Shown here piece after piece: positions 16,641 through 26,200 of a stretch of 40,647 nucleotides of DNA. The DNA is from Pseudomonadota bacterium (GTDB taxonomy: Bacteria; Myxococcota_A; UBA9042; GCA-2863065), in contig SXOO01000055.1 of the NCBI GenBank assembly GCA_005776725.1, forward strand, positions 1-40,647, in the 5' to 3' direction. Within the stretch, counting starts at the first letter, position 1. Each line of letters opens with the position of its first letter. Under the pieces are notes generated by a model, which searched no databases, had not been told where the DNA came from, and worked only from the letters and a program-made list of their open reading frames with translations. The position numbers and the translations under genes are program-made.

Positions 16641-18557
16641 CCGCCGACGTCGGCGGGGTCCGGGTGGGGACTGGCCGCGCACGCCTCGGCCGTGGCGTTC
16701 TCGGACCAGAGGCCTGCGGCGTTCATCACGCGCGCCTCCACCACCACCGGGCGCGAGCGGTCGGTGACGTCGAGCGTGACGACCGCGGATGGCGGCGACG
16801 CGTCGTGCCAGGCGTCGCCCGCCGCGCGCACTTGCGCTGCCACGACAGGAGAGTGCTCGTCGCTCCCGGTGGCGGTTACCGCGAGGAGCCCGCAAGGGTC
16901 GCCCGCGAGCTCCAGCGCTGGCGGCGCGGGTGGGCTGGTATCTACCCGCACGACGCCGGACCGCGCGGGTGTGCCCCCGTCCGCCCGCGCCCAGGCCACG
17001 AGCGCCTGGCCGTCTGCGATGGGCCCGTCCAGCGGGACCAGGCCGCTGTCCGGGGCCTGGAGCCAAGTAGAGGCGGGGCCTTCCACGGAGCCGGCGGCCA
17101 CCTCCACGAGCTCGGGGGCGTCCGGGAAGTGGGTCACCGAGACCACCACCGGCAGACCCTCGGCGTTGGCGGTCCACCGCGTCTCGGCGTTCGTGGGTGG
17201 GCAACACGCGGCGGCCACCTCGACAAGCGGCACGGGCTCGAGCGACACCTCGAGCACGGCCACATCCCCGGCCGCAACCTCCACGGCGGCCTGGCCGGGC
17301 TCGTACCCGGTGAGCGCGGCGTACACAGTGTGGAGCCCTGGCGCGAGCGGCTCGAAGAGGAAAGCGGCGCTCGGCCCGGCGTCGGCCGCCGAGGCGTCGG
17401 GCGCCTGGTCCAGCGTGACCTGCGCCGGCAGCCCGGCCCGGCCTGCCGCTGTGGCGTGGCCGCGCACGGAGCCCGTGGGAGCGAGGGGCGCCGGGTGGGC
17501 CACCGCGAGGCTGGGGGGGAAGGCGCCGTACCGCGACGTGTAGGGCTCACGGAAGGTCGGCGCGTGCCCGAACGCCGCGTACTGGTCGAAGTCGCTGATG
17601 ATGCAGGGCTTCTCGTCGTTACCGGCTCGGAGCTCGAGGCCAAGCGCGGTGGCGCCGGCGGCCGCTGGCATCGGCGCGAAAGAGACCTCGAGCCGCAAGC
17701 GGCCCGGCCCCGCGGTGGCCTCGCCGGCCACCTCGGCAATCAGCGTGGGGAGCGTGAGGTCGACCCCGGGCGGGTTGCTGACGACGGCGAGGTGGACCTG
17801 CTCGGGCGGCCCGAGGGCCAGGAACACCTCCGCCCAGGCCGTGACCGTCGCGGGGGGCGAGGCTGGGTCGAGGGTGGCTAGGGGCTCTCCACCGGGTCCG
17901 GTGAAGCCGGCGTCGAACACCACCAGCTCGGGGCGGTGAGCCCATCGCGGGTTCTCGAACGCGAGCGACGCCAGCACGCCGGACACCAGCGTCTTGGCCT
18001 GATACCAGGGCCAGGGGAACCAGCCTGGGTCGTCGAGGATGGCGGCGCCCAGATCGGCGAGGTGCTGCTCGTAGAGGCCGAAGAGCATCGCGGGGTCGGC
18101 CCCGACCGGGTGGCCCATGAGGCGCGCGAGCTCGACGGGGTCGGCGTGGAGCGACCCTGAGGCCTCGGGGATGTCGCCCAGCACGCCGTCGAACAGGCCG
18201 CCCGCCAGGATGCCCAGGAAGCCATCCAGGCCCAGCTGCGGCGCGAAGCCGACTAGCTCCACCAGCGACGCTTCGTCGAAGGGCGCAAGCTTGTCCTCGA
18301 ACGAGGCCAGGCGGCCGTAGAGCAGCGCCTTGGTGGCCTCCACGTCGAGCCCTGGCGAGGCCTGAGCCAGCCCCTGCACGTAGAGCTCGATCACCGGCGT
18401 GACGTCGAGGGTCTTCTCGATCAGGAACGCGTACACCAGCTGAATGAAGGCCGGCAGGTCCCCCACGTGGAAGTCGCCCCACCCCTCGACGAGGAGCTCA
18501 CTGTCGGCCTCGGCAGCCAGCGTGGCGGACCCGAACAGATTGACCGTGGAGCCCCGA

Positions 18558-19355
18558 ATGGCCCGTGAGTCCTACTGCTCCTGCATGCAGCGCCGCGTCC
18601 TCGCCACCGCCGGCCCCCGTCTCGCGCCCGTCCTCGCACTGGCAGCGGTCGCTACCCTGGGACTTGGCTGCGCGCATGCCCCCACGCGTCCGACTGACGT
18701 CCCGGGCTTCACTCTGGAGCAGATCACCCCGCGCGTGTGGCGCCACACGTCCTGGAAGCGCCTGCCGAGCGGCCCGTTCCCGTCCAACGGACTCCTGGTG
18801 TGCGACGCCAGCAGTGGGCGGGGCGTACTGGTCGACACCGCGTGGACCCCGGAGGACACCCTCACCCTGCTGGCGCGCGCCCGTGCGATGGGGTGTCCGG
18901 TCAAGGCGCTGCTGGTCACGCACTTTCACGACGACCGCTTGGGGGGCCTCGCCGAGGTGGTCGCCGCTGGCGCCGAGAGCTGGGCCCGGCCAGAGACCCC
19001 CGGCCTCGCCGGGTTCTCTCCGGGCTGGGACCCCAAGCAGCACCCGGAGGATGGCGTGGTGCAGGGCTTGGAGGTGTTCTACCCGGGGCCGGCTCACGCC
19101 CCCGACAACGTGGTGGTGTGGGTGCCCGGCGACGAGGTGTTGTTTGGAGGGTGTATGGTCCGCGCCGCGGCCGACACGTCGCCCGGAAACCTATCCCACG
19201 CAGACTTGCGCGCCTGGCCCCCCAGCGCCCAGCGTCTGATGGACCGCTTCCCAGAGCCGCGCGTGGTGGTCCCCGGACACGGCGCTCCTGGCGGTCCAGA
19301 GCTCCTCCACCACACGCTCCGACTGGTGCAGGAGGCGGCGCCGCGGGCACCATGA
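18558..19355 (+). CDS. Subclass B1 metallo-beta-lactamase
   Basis: ATG 18558 gives 265 residues and has GGAG 6 nt upstream. ATG 18585 (MQRRVLATAG) would give a tidier signal peptide. The signal ends LAAVATLGLGC, with Cys38 as a possible but non-ideal lipidation site, so the enzyme should be periplasmic or lipid-anchored. All B1 zinc ligands are present: His122, His124 and Asp126 in THFHDDRLGG, His180 in GPAHAPDN, Cys199 in LFGGCMVR, and His241 in VVPGHG. The block NLSHADLRAW supplies the substrate-binding Asn region. Arg202 sits where many B1 enzymes carry Lys224, as a basic residue for the beta-lactam carboxylate. Family knowledge predicts zinc-dependent hydrolysis of penicillins, cephalosporins and probably carbapenems. 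No regulator or mobile element is adjacent. It is divergent from, and slightly overlaps, the broken surface-protein gene. Confidence 0.93.
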   Translation: MARESYCSCMQRRVLATAGPRLAPVLALAAVATLGLGCAHAPTRPTDVPGFTLEQITPRVWRHTSWKRLPSGPFPSNGLLVCDASSGRGVLVDTAWTPEDTLTLLARARAMGCPVKALLVTHFHDDRLGGLAEVVAAGAESWARPETPGLAGFSPGWDPKQHPEDGVVQGLEVFYPGPAHAPDNVVVWVPGDEVLFGGCMVRAAADTSPGNLSHADLRAWPPSAQRLMDRFPEPRVVVPGHGAPGGPELLHHTLRLVQEAAPRAP

Positions 19356-19559
19356 GGTCCCGGTGAACGAACCATGCGGGCGACGGCGCAGCCCGACGCC
19401 AACCTGCTCATTGGGGTGTGAGCCACCGGCGGTGCCAGGGAGGGACCTACGTCGATTGATTCTGCCAAGCAGACCTAGGACTGTATCCGGAGCCGTTGCT
19501 TGGTCCTCATGCGAGGCGTGAGGGCGTACCTGCGGCGCCAGAGACCCTAAGGGGGTGCA

Positions 19560-20879
19560 ATGCGGTGGTTCGGGACTCGTCGGTGGCCTGCTGTCAGTCG
19601 ATTCGGGCTGGTCGTACTGCTGTCGCTCTCCGCCGGTTCAGGGTGCAAGGAGCAGCTCGATTACGTGGACGTGCTCGGAGGGAAGCTCGGAGACGTCGAT
19701 GACTTGGGGCTCGAGCCGGTCGTCGACACGACCGAGCCAGACGCTGGCTCGAGAGAGCCCGACGCTGGTGCGATCGAGCCCGACGCTGACTCGATCGACC
19801 TCGACGCCGAGGTCGCGGAGCGCGTGGACGACGTCTCCACAGAGACCGACGTCGGAACGGTCGCCGATACCGGGCCCGACGGCGAGACGCCCGCCGAGCC
19901 CATCGACGCCGAGTCGATGGACACGGAGGCGCCAGACGCCGAGCCCCTCGACCCCGACGTGGGGGAGAGCCCGCCCGAGAAGCTGGTCCAGCAGAACTCC
20001 ACCTACAGCGTGGCCGTATCGACGCATGTCTACGCCGAGGGCTGGCGCCACCAGGGCTGGGGCGGGCCACAGACGGAGACGATGGCGCTGAAGCTGGACG
20101 TCTACGAGCCGACGGATGCGCCGCCCGGTCGCCCCGCGATGGTCGTCATCCACGGAGGCGGCTTCAAGCAGGGCACGCGGAGCGACTCGAGCGTGGTGAC
20201 CTTCGCGCAGTACTTTGCCGAGCGCGGCTGGGTCACGATGTCGATCAGCTATCGACTGATCGGCGACCATGGCACCGTGCCGGACGCATGGGCCGATCTG
20301 GTGGAGCTGCTGGTACCGGCGGCAAAGAAGGACCAGGGATACGCGCTCTACCCGGCCGCACGCGACGCCAAGGCCGCCATGCGCTGGCTGGCCGCCAACG
20401 CCGGCACCTACCAGATCGACCTGAACTACCTGACAACGCTCGGGGGCTCGGCGGGCGCCTACCTGGCGATCATGCTCGGTGTGACGGATCCGGCCGACTT
20501 CCGCGACGAGCTCACCGCCGCCCAAGACTCCACGCTCGTGAGCACGAACCCCGGCGAGAGCTTCGAGGTCCATTCGATCATCGATCACTGGGGCGGCATA
20601 TCCCACATGGAGCTGCTGCACGTGATGAGCGGGACGTCGCGCTTCGACCCGACGGATGCGCCTGTGAGCATCGTGCATGGGACCGCGGACTCGACCGTGT
20701 CCTTCGAGGAAGCCGTGAAGCTGCGCGACGCGTACATCTCCACGGGCGTGGCCCACGACTTCCATCCCCTGGAGGGCGTCGAGCACAGCCCTTGGAGCGC
20801 GCTCATCGACGGCCTCACGCTGCCCGAGCTGGCATTCGCGTTCGTGGTCGAGCACCAGAACCTCACCGTCCTGCCGTGA
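19560..20879 (+). CDS. Lipoprotein with carboxylesterase-like alpha/beta hydrolase domain
   Basis: The protein has 439 residues. ATG 19560 follows AAGGGGG at a good distance. The signal ends LSLSAGSGC (Cys29). Residues 35-140 are an Asp/Glu/Pro/Thr-rich spacer with loose repeats such as EPDAG. The catalytic domain from about 145 belongs to the esterase/lipase branch with an HGGG oxyanion hole at 198-201 (VVIHGGGFKQGT). The nucleophile is Ser297 in GGSAGAY, the acid Asp377 in HGTADSTV and the base His409 in GVEHSPW, so the catalytic triad looks complete. It probably hydrolyses esters outside the cytoplasm, such as acetylated polysaccharides, lipids or feruloyl esters. The substrate cannot be told. 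Confidence 0.88.
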   Translation: MRWFGTRRWPAVSRFGLVVLLSLSAGSGCKEQLDYVDVLGGKLGDVDDLGLEPVVDTTEPDAGSREPDAGAIEPDADSIDLDAEVAERVDDVSTETDVGTVADTGPDGETPAEPIDAESMDTEAPDAEPLDPDVGESPPEKLVQQNSTYSVAVSTHVYAEGWRHQGWGGPQTETMALKLDVYEPTDAPPGRPAMVVIHGGGFKQGTRSDSSVVTFAQYFAERGWVTMSISYRLIGDHGTVPDAWADLVELLVPAAKKDQGYALYPAARDAKAAMRWLAANAGTYQIDLNYLTTLGGSAGAYLAIMLGVTDPADFRDELTAAQDSTLVSTNPGESFEVHSIIDHWGGISHMELLHVMSGTSRFDPTDAPVSIVHGTADSTVSFEEAVKLRDAYISTGVAHDFHPLEGVEHSPWSALIDGLTLPELAFAFVVEHQNLTVLP

Positions 20880-20937
20880 GCGGCTGTCGGCGAAGAACGC
20901 GCCCTCGAGCCGGTCGACCCGGTCGACGATGGGCCCT

Positions 20938-20970
20938 TGACGGTCCGTCAGAGGCGAGCGAATACTCGCC
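20938..20970. other. Two adjacent inverted repeats between lipoprotein genes
   Basis: TGACGG-T-CCGTCA (20938-20950) is immediately followed by GGCGAG-CGAATA-CTCGCC (20953-20970). They lie 59-91 bp after the hydrolase stop and about 80 bp before the next start. There is no T-run, so an intrinsic terminator is not clear. They could be an operator or a factor-dependent end. Confidence 0.35.
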
Positions 20971-21046
20971 GCGCGGGTGGTGCCGCGCTGTGACGATCGA
21001 TCGGTAGGGCTGTAAGAGCGTCGGGCTCAGCAGCGGGAGTACGCAT

Positions 21047-23230
21047 ATGACGTTGCGATGGGCTCGTTCGGCCGGCACCACGGCTCTCCGCCTTACGGTA
21101 CTTCTGTCGAGCCTCGGCTCATGCGCAGAGGAGTCGCCCAGCTGCGGCGACAAGAAGGTCGAGGGCGGTGAGCAGTGCGACCTGGGGGCCGAGAACTCGG
21201 ACACGGGCGCCTGCACGAAGACCTGCACCGCCCCCGTCTGTGGCGACGGGTTCACGCAGAAGGGCTCCGGCGAGGAGTGCGACGACGGCAACTACACCGA
21301 CTACGACGGCTGCACCAACGAGTGCCGGCTGGCACGGTGTGGTGACGGGATCCTCCAGTCGGTCGAGGAGTGCGACGACGGCAACGCCGACAACGCCGAT
21401 GGCTGCACCACCACCTGCACGATCGCGGTGTGTGGCGACGGGGTCCGCCAGGTCGGCGTGGAGGACTGCGACTTGGGCGACGGCAACGCCGACACCGCCG
21501 CATGCACCTCGAGCTGCAAGAACCAGCGTTGTGGAGACAGTTTCGTGCAGCCGGGTGAGTCCTGCGACGACGGGAACCTCTCGAACACGGACGAGTGTCT
21601 CGTGGCCTGCGTTCTCCCGACCTGCGGTGACGGATTCACCCAGTCCGGAGAGGAGTGCGACGACGGCAACGCGGCCGACTCGGACGCCTGCCTCGGCTCG
21701 TGCAAGCGCAACCTGTGCGGGGACGGAGCCGTCTTCGTCGGGGTCGAGGAGTGCGACGACGGCGACAAGAACGCCGACACCGGAGCCTGCACGTTGGTCT
21801 GCCGAGCTGCTTCCTGCGGCGACGGGTTCCTGCAGGCCGGCGAGGCGTGCGACGACGGCAATGCGTCCAACGAGGACGCCTGCCTCAACCACTGCGTCGA
21901 GGCGCGCTGCGGAGACGGCTACGCGCAGGGCGACGAGGAGTGCGACGACGGCAACGCCGATCCCTCCGACGCCTGCACCAACGCCTGCAAGCTCGCGGGC
22001 TGCGGGGACGGGTTCGTCCACGCGGGCGTCGAGGAGTGCGACCTCGGAGACGGCAACGACGACACGGCGGCCTGTACCACGTCGTGCCGCGCGGCTTCGT
22101 GCGGTGACGGCTTCGTCCAGCCCGGAGAGCAGTGCGACGACGGCAACGTGGTGAACACCGACGGCTGTCTCGTGAGCTGCGTCTCGGCCAGCTGCGGCGA
22201 CGGCTGGCGGCAGGGCGCCGAGGCGTGCGACGACGGCAACACATCGAACTTCGACGCCTGCACCAACGGGTGCGTGCTCAACGTGTGCGGCGACGGCTTC
22301 GTCCTGCCCAGCGTCGAGGCCTGTGACGATGGCGACGCGGCGTCCCCGGCGTGCACGGATACTTGTGCCCTCCCGACGTGCGGCGACGGCGTCGAGCAGC
22401 CGGGCGAGCAGTGCGACGATGGGAACGTGTCGAACCTCGATGACTGCCTGACCACGTGCCTCGACTCGAGCTGCGGAGACGGCTGGCCACAAACTGGCGA
22501 AGCCTGCGACGACGGCAACGGCATCGACGGAGACGGCTGCACCAACGCCTGTGTCGCCGCTACGTGTGGCGACGGGATCACGTGGAAGGGCGTCGAAGAG
22601 TGCGACGACGGCGTTGCCGGTTCCGACGACTGCACCAACGAGTGCAAGCGCCCCGTCTGTGGCGATGGGATCGTGCGCGCCGGCGTGGAGGAGTGTGACG
22701 AGGGGGCCGCGAACCAGGAGGACGGCGAGTGCCTGCCGGGTTGCGTGCTCGCGGCCTGCGGCGACGGCTTCGTCGGCCCCGGCGAGACGTGCGACGACGG
22801 GAACCTGGCCAGCGGCGACTGGTGCTCCAGCACGTGCCAGAAGGAGTGCACGGCCGGGAACAAGAACCAACTCTCCGCCGCGAACGGGCACTGCTACGCG
22901 TTCTTCTCCCAAGGGGCCACGTGGCTCGACGCGCAGAACGTCTGCGCGCTGCTCGACTCTCACCTCGTCGCGATAGCGAGCGCGGAGGAGTCGGGCGAGG
23001 TATCCGCGCTGACCGCGGCCGTGCCGGCCTGGATCGGCTACACGGACCAGTTCTCCGAGGGGAGCTGGCTGTGGATGACGGGGCCAACGACGTTCCTCAC
23101 CAACACCTACGAGGTCTGGTCTGGCCCGGTCGGAGCCGGTGACTGCGCCTTCATGACGGCCGCGGGTAACTGGGACGACGACGTCTGCAGCACGGCTCGA
23201 GCCTTCGTGTGCGAACACGGGTGGGAGTAA
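21047..23230 (+). CDS. Lipoprotein with 18 DUF4215 Cys repeats and a C-type-lectin-like domain
   Basis: The protein has 727 residues from ATG 21047. The signal ends LLSSLGSC (Cys26). Residues 32-600 consist of about 18 repeats of roughly 30 residues, with the pattern [23 protein letters not shown], matching the DUF4215 (myxococcal Cys-rich) repeat. Residues about 605-727 form a C-type-lectin-like domain: [19 protein letters not shown], then [18 protein letters not shown], then [17 protein letters not shown] and FVCE. The NWDDD block is at the position of the calcium-binding WND motif, so sugar or calcium binding is possible. An outer-membrane-anchored adhesin or receptor is the simplest reading. 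The next gene starts 6 bp later, so the two form an operon. Confidence 0.9.
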   Translation: MTLRWARSAGTTALRLTVLLSSLGSCAEESPSCGDKKVEGGEQCDLGAENSDTGACTKTCTAPVCGDGFTQKGSGEECDDGNYTDYDGCTNECRLARCGDGILQSVEECDDGNADNADGCTTTCTIAVCGDGVRQVGVEDCDLGDGNADTAACTSSCKNQRCGDSFVQPGESCDDGNLSNTDECLVACVLPTCGDGFTQSGEECDDGNAADSDACLGSCKRNLCGDGAVFVGVEECDDGDKNADTGACTLVCRAASCGDGFLQAGEACDDGNASNEDACLNHCVEARCGDGYAQGDEECDDGNADPSDACTNACKLAGCGDGFVHAGVEECDLGDGNDDTAACTTSCRAASCGDGFVQPGEQCDDGNVVNTDGCLVSCVSASCGDGWRQGAEACDDGNTSNFDACTNGCVLNVCGDGFVLPSVEACDDGDAASPACTDTCALPTCGDGVEQPGEQCDDGNVSNLDDCLTTCLDSSCGDGWPQTGEACDDGNGIDGDGCTNACVAATCGDGITWKGVEECDDGVAGSDDCTNECKRPVCGDGIVRAGVEECDEGAANQEDGECLPGCVLAACGDGFVGPGETCDDGNLASGDWCSSTCQKECTAGNKNQLSAANGHCYAFFSQGATWLDAQNVCALLDSHLVAIASAEESGEVSALTAAVPAWIGYTDQFSEGSWLWMTGPTTFLTNTYEVWSGPVGAGDCAFMTAAGNWDDDVCSTARAFVCEHGWE

Positions 23231-23236
23231 GCCGCC

Positions 23237-26200
23237 ATGCGAGGCGCTGCGATCCTCCGGTTCGCGCTCGCGCCTCTCTTCGCCGCCCTCCTGCTGGCGT
23301 CCTGCTCGGACGAGCCTGCCAGCTGCGGGGACGGTAACAGGGAGGACGGCGAGGCGTGCGACGACGGCAACGCCACCGACGACGACAGCTGCACGAACAC
23401 GTGTGCGCTACCTCGATGCGGTGACGGCCTCACTCAAGCGTCGTTCGGTGAACAGTGTGATGACGGGAACGGCTGGGACGACGATGGCTGTACCTCGTCG
23501 TGCCGGCTCCCCCGCTGCGGCGACGGCGTGGTTCAGAGCAGCGCTGGAGAGGCCTGCGATGACGGGAACGCCGTGTCGGGAGACGCCTGTACCAATCAGT
23601 GCAAGCCTTCCGTCTGTGGCGACGGGGTCGTTCGAGTCGGACTCGAGACGTGTGACGACGGCAACACGGACGACGGCGACGGTTGCAGTGCCACGTGCCA
23701 GGTGGGCCGATGCGGGAATGGGATCGTCGAAGGCACCGAAGCGTGTGACGACGGAAACGCCATCGAGACCGACGCGTGCCTCTCCACCTGCCTCGCGGCG
23801 GTTTGTGGGGACGGACGGCTCCTAGTCGGCGTCGAAGCGTGTGACGACGGGAACTCGGACGATCATGACGGCTGCACGAGCTCCTGCCAGAGCGCCCGCT
23901 GTGGCGATGGGGTCGTGTGGGCGAAGGTCGAGGCCTGCGACGGGGAGGCGAGCTGTACCTCCGCGTGTCGTTGGGCCACCTGCGGCGATGGTGTCCTGCA
24001 GTCACCCGAGGAGTGCGATGACGCTAATGGTGCCGACACCGACGCTTGCCTCGCGAACTGCCTCTCCGCGCGCTGTGGCGACGGCGTCGTTCAGGCGGGC
24101 CTCGACGCGTGCGACGACGGCAACGTAGACGACCACGACGCCTGTACTCGCGCCTGTGAGCCCGCGCGATGCGGCGACGCGATCGTCAGGACCGGAGTGG
24201 AGGCCTGCGACGACGGCGACGGTGACGACGACGACGCGTGCCGGTCAGATTGTTCCCTCCCCACCTGCGGCGACGGCGTCGCCCAACCCGGGGAAGGCTG
24301 TGATGACGGCAACGCCTCGAACGCCGACGCTTGCCTCAGCACCTGCGTCCTCGCGGGCTGCGGCGATGGCTGGGTGGAGTCCGGCAAAGAGAGCTGCGAC
24401 GACGGTAACGCGTCGAACCATGACGCCTGCACGAATGGCTGCGCTCCGGCGCGCTGCGGAGACGGTCTCCTGCACGTGGGCGTGGAGACGTGTGACGACG
24501 GCGACCAGGACGACCTCGACGGATGTTCGAACGCGTGCGTCGTGGCGTCCTGCGGGGACGGGCACGTGCAGCCGGGCGAGGAGTGCGACGACGGCAACGC
24601 TGCCAACGTGGACGGCTGTCTCAACGCGTGCGTGAAGGCGCGTTGTGGCGACGGCGTCGTCCGGGCGGGCGTCGAGGCGTGCGATGACGGAAACACCCTC
24701 GATGGGGACTCGTGCTCGAACGGCTGCGCGGCGACCGGCTGCGGCGACGGCATCGTCGGGTCACTCGAGGAGTGCGACGACGGCAACGCGAGCGCCAGCG
24801 ACCTTTGCCTGCCGACGTGTTTCGGCGCCCGCTGCGGCGACGGGTTCGTCTCGACAGGCCTCGAGGCGTGCGACGACGGAAACGACAGCGACGGCGACGC
24901 CTGTCTCAGCAGCTGCGTGGCGGCACGCTGCGGCGACGGCGTTCGACAGGTCGGGGCCGAGGAGTGTGACGACGGCAACCTCTCGATGGCCGACGGGTGT
25001 CTGAACGATTGCACCCGGTCGCGCTGCGGGGACGGCGTCATCGAAGCCGGTCACGAGCAGTGCGACGACCAGAACGTCGACAACACGGACGGTTGTCTCC
25101 TGACGTGCTCCACCTTCGACTGGTGCTTTGGCTTCACCGTCTCCGCGGTGAGCCCGCCGGTGGCCTGCATCGGGACGGCGCCCAGCTCGCTTCGGCTCAC
25201 GGGCAGCGGTCGAGGCTTCCTGTTCGTGAACGGCAAGGCGCCGTCGATCACGTTCGCAGGCGCGCCTGCGGCCATCACGAACAAGCTCGGGTGCGGGCCC
25301 ATCCTCGGTGGCTTCGACTCCGGCGAGGGCTGTGCCCAGCTGGACATCGCCATCCCGGGCGTCGGCCTGCCCCTCGGCGACTACGACATCGAGGTGAAGA
25401 ACCCGATCACCGCGGCGTGCGCTGATCGGGCCGTCTTCTCGGTCGGGCCGGCCCCGAAGATCGTCTCGGTCCAGCCCAGCGAAGCCTGCGAAGACCTCGG
25501 CTTCACCGTCACCATCTTCGGGACGGGGCTCGTCGGCTCCACGCAGGTCTCCCTCCGCGGACCGTCCGGCCAGGTCGTCACCGCGATCGAGACGAAGCTG
25601 GTGGCCACAGGCCAGCTCCTGGCCACCTTCGAGGGGCTCGTGGAGGGCGCGTGGGACGTCCGCGTCTCCAATGGGGTCGGCTGCGAGGATCAGCTCGACG
25701 ATGCCATCGAGGTGTTTCCGCGGCCGGTGGTCTTCTTCGTGGACCCGCCCGTCATCTACAACGGCGTGAACGTCCAGGCGTCGGTGTACGTGGCCAATGT
25801 CAACGGCGGCAGCGTCGCCGAAGTCGCCATCCGGCGGGTGGGGACCTCGACCTGGATCCCCATCCCACACACTTATGACCCGCTCCGCCCGTTCCGGGTT
25901 CAGACCACGGTCCCCAGGGATCTGATCGAGGCTGGAGAGCGGGCCGACTTCGAGTTCTCGCTCACCGATGGGCTCGGCTGCCCCGCCTCCCTGTCGGGCG
26001 TGGCCGCGCTGACCAAGGTCCTCGCTATATCTCCCTTCGTGACGGCTCCGCCGTTCGGAAGTCAGAGCTCGCCGACGGGGGTGTCCATCACCATCCCGGA
26101 CGGGTCCATCGGGGCGGCCTTCGAGGAGGTCCCACGCGTGTACTTGAACCCGATTGGCGACGGGGGAGTCGCTACCCCCATCGCCAGCCTCGGGTTCCTG

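Larger units (their letters stand above)
16275..18571 (-). pseudogene. Broken surface protein with MYXO-CTERM-like tail (5'-truncated, frameshifted)
   Basis: The main open frame runs from an in-frame stop at 18572-18574 down to a TAG at 16607-16609. The only standard start is GTG 18466, giving 619 residues without a signal peptide, although coding-like sequence continues upstream of it (STVNLFGSATLAAEADSELL). It contains a carboxypeptidase-regulatory-like beta domain (VRGHATAAGRAGLPAQVTLD) and sandwich-like C-terminal segments. Near 16640 the coding sense moves to the -1 frame, which continues as DAGAPADDVAPPPEDLASP, then a GGC motif, a hydrophobic helix (AWAVALLVAVGG) and an Arg-rich end (VRRLRHARG), and stops at 16275. 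That is a MYXO-CTERM-like sorting signal, so one extra C in a run of six would restore the gene. Loss of the signal peptide beside the divergent metallo-beta-lactamase suggests real decay. A sequencing error could explain the frameshift but not the missing 5' end. Confidence 0.7.

Noticed and set aside
21119..23218. A 699-codon open frame on the minus strand
   Set aside because: It is the complement of the DUF4215 repeats. The repetitive codons keep the opposite strand open, but the product has no signal or recognisable fold.
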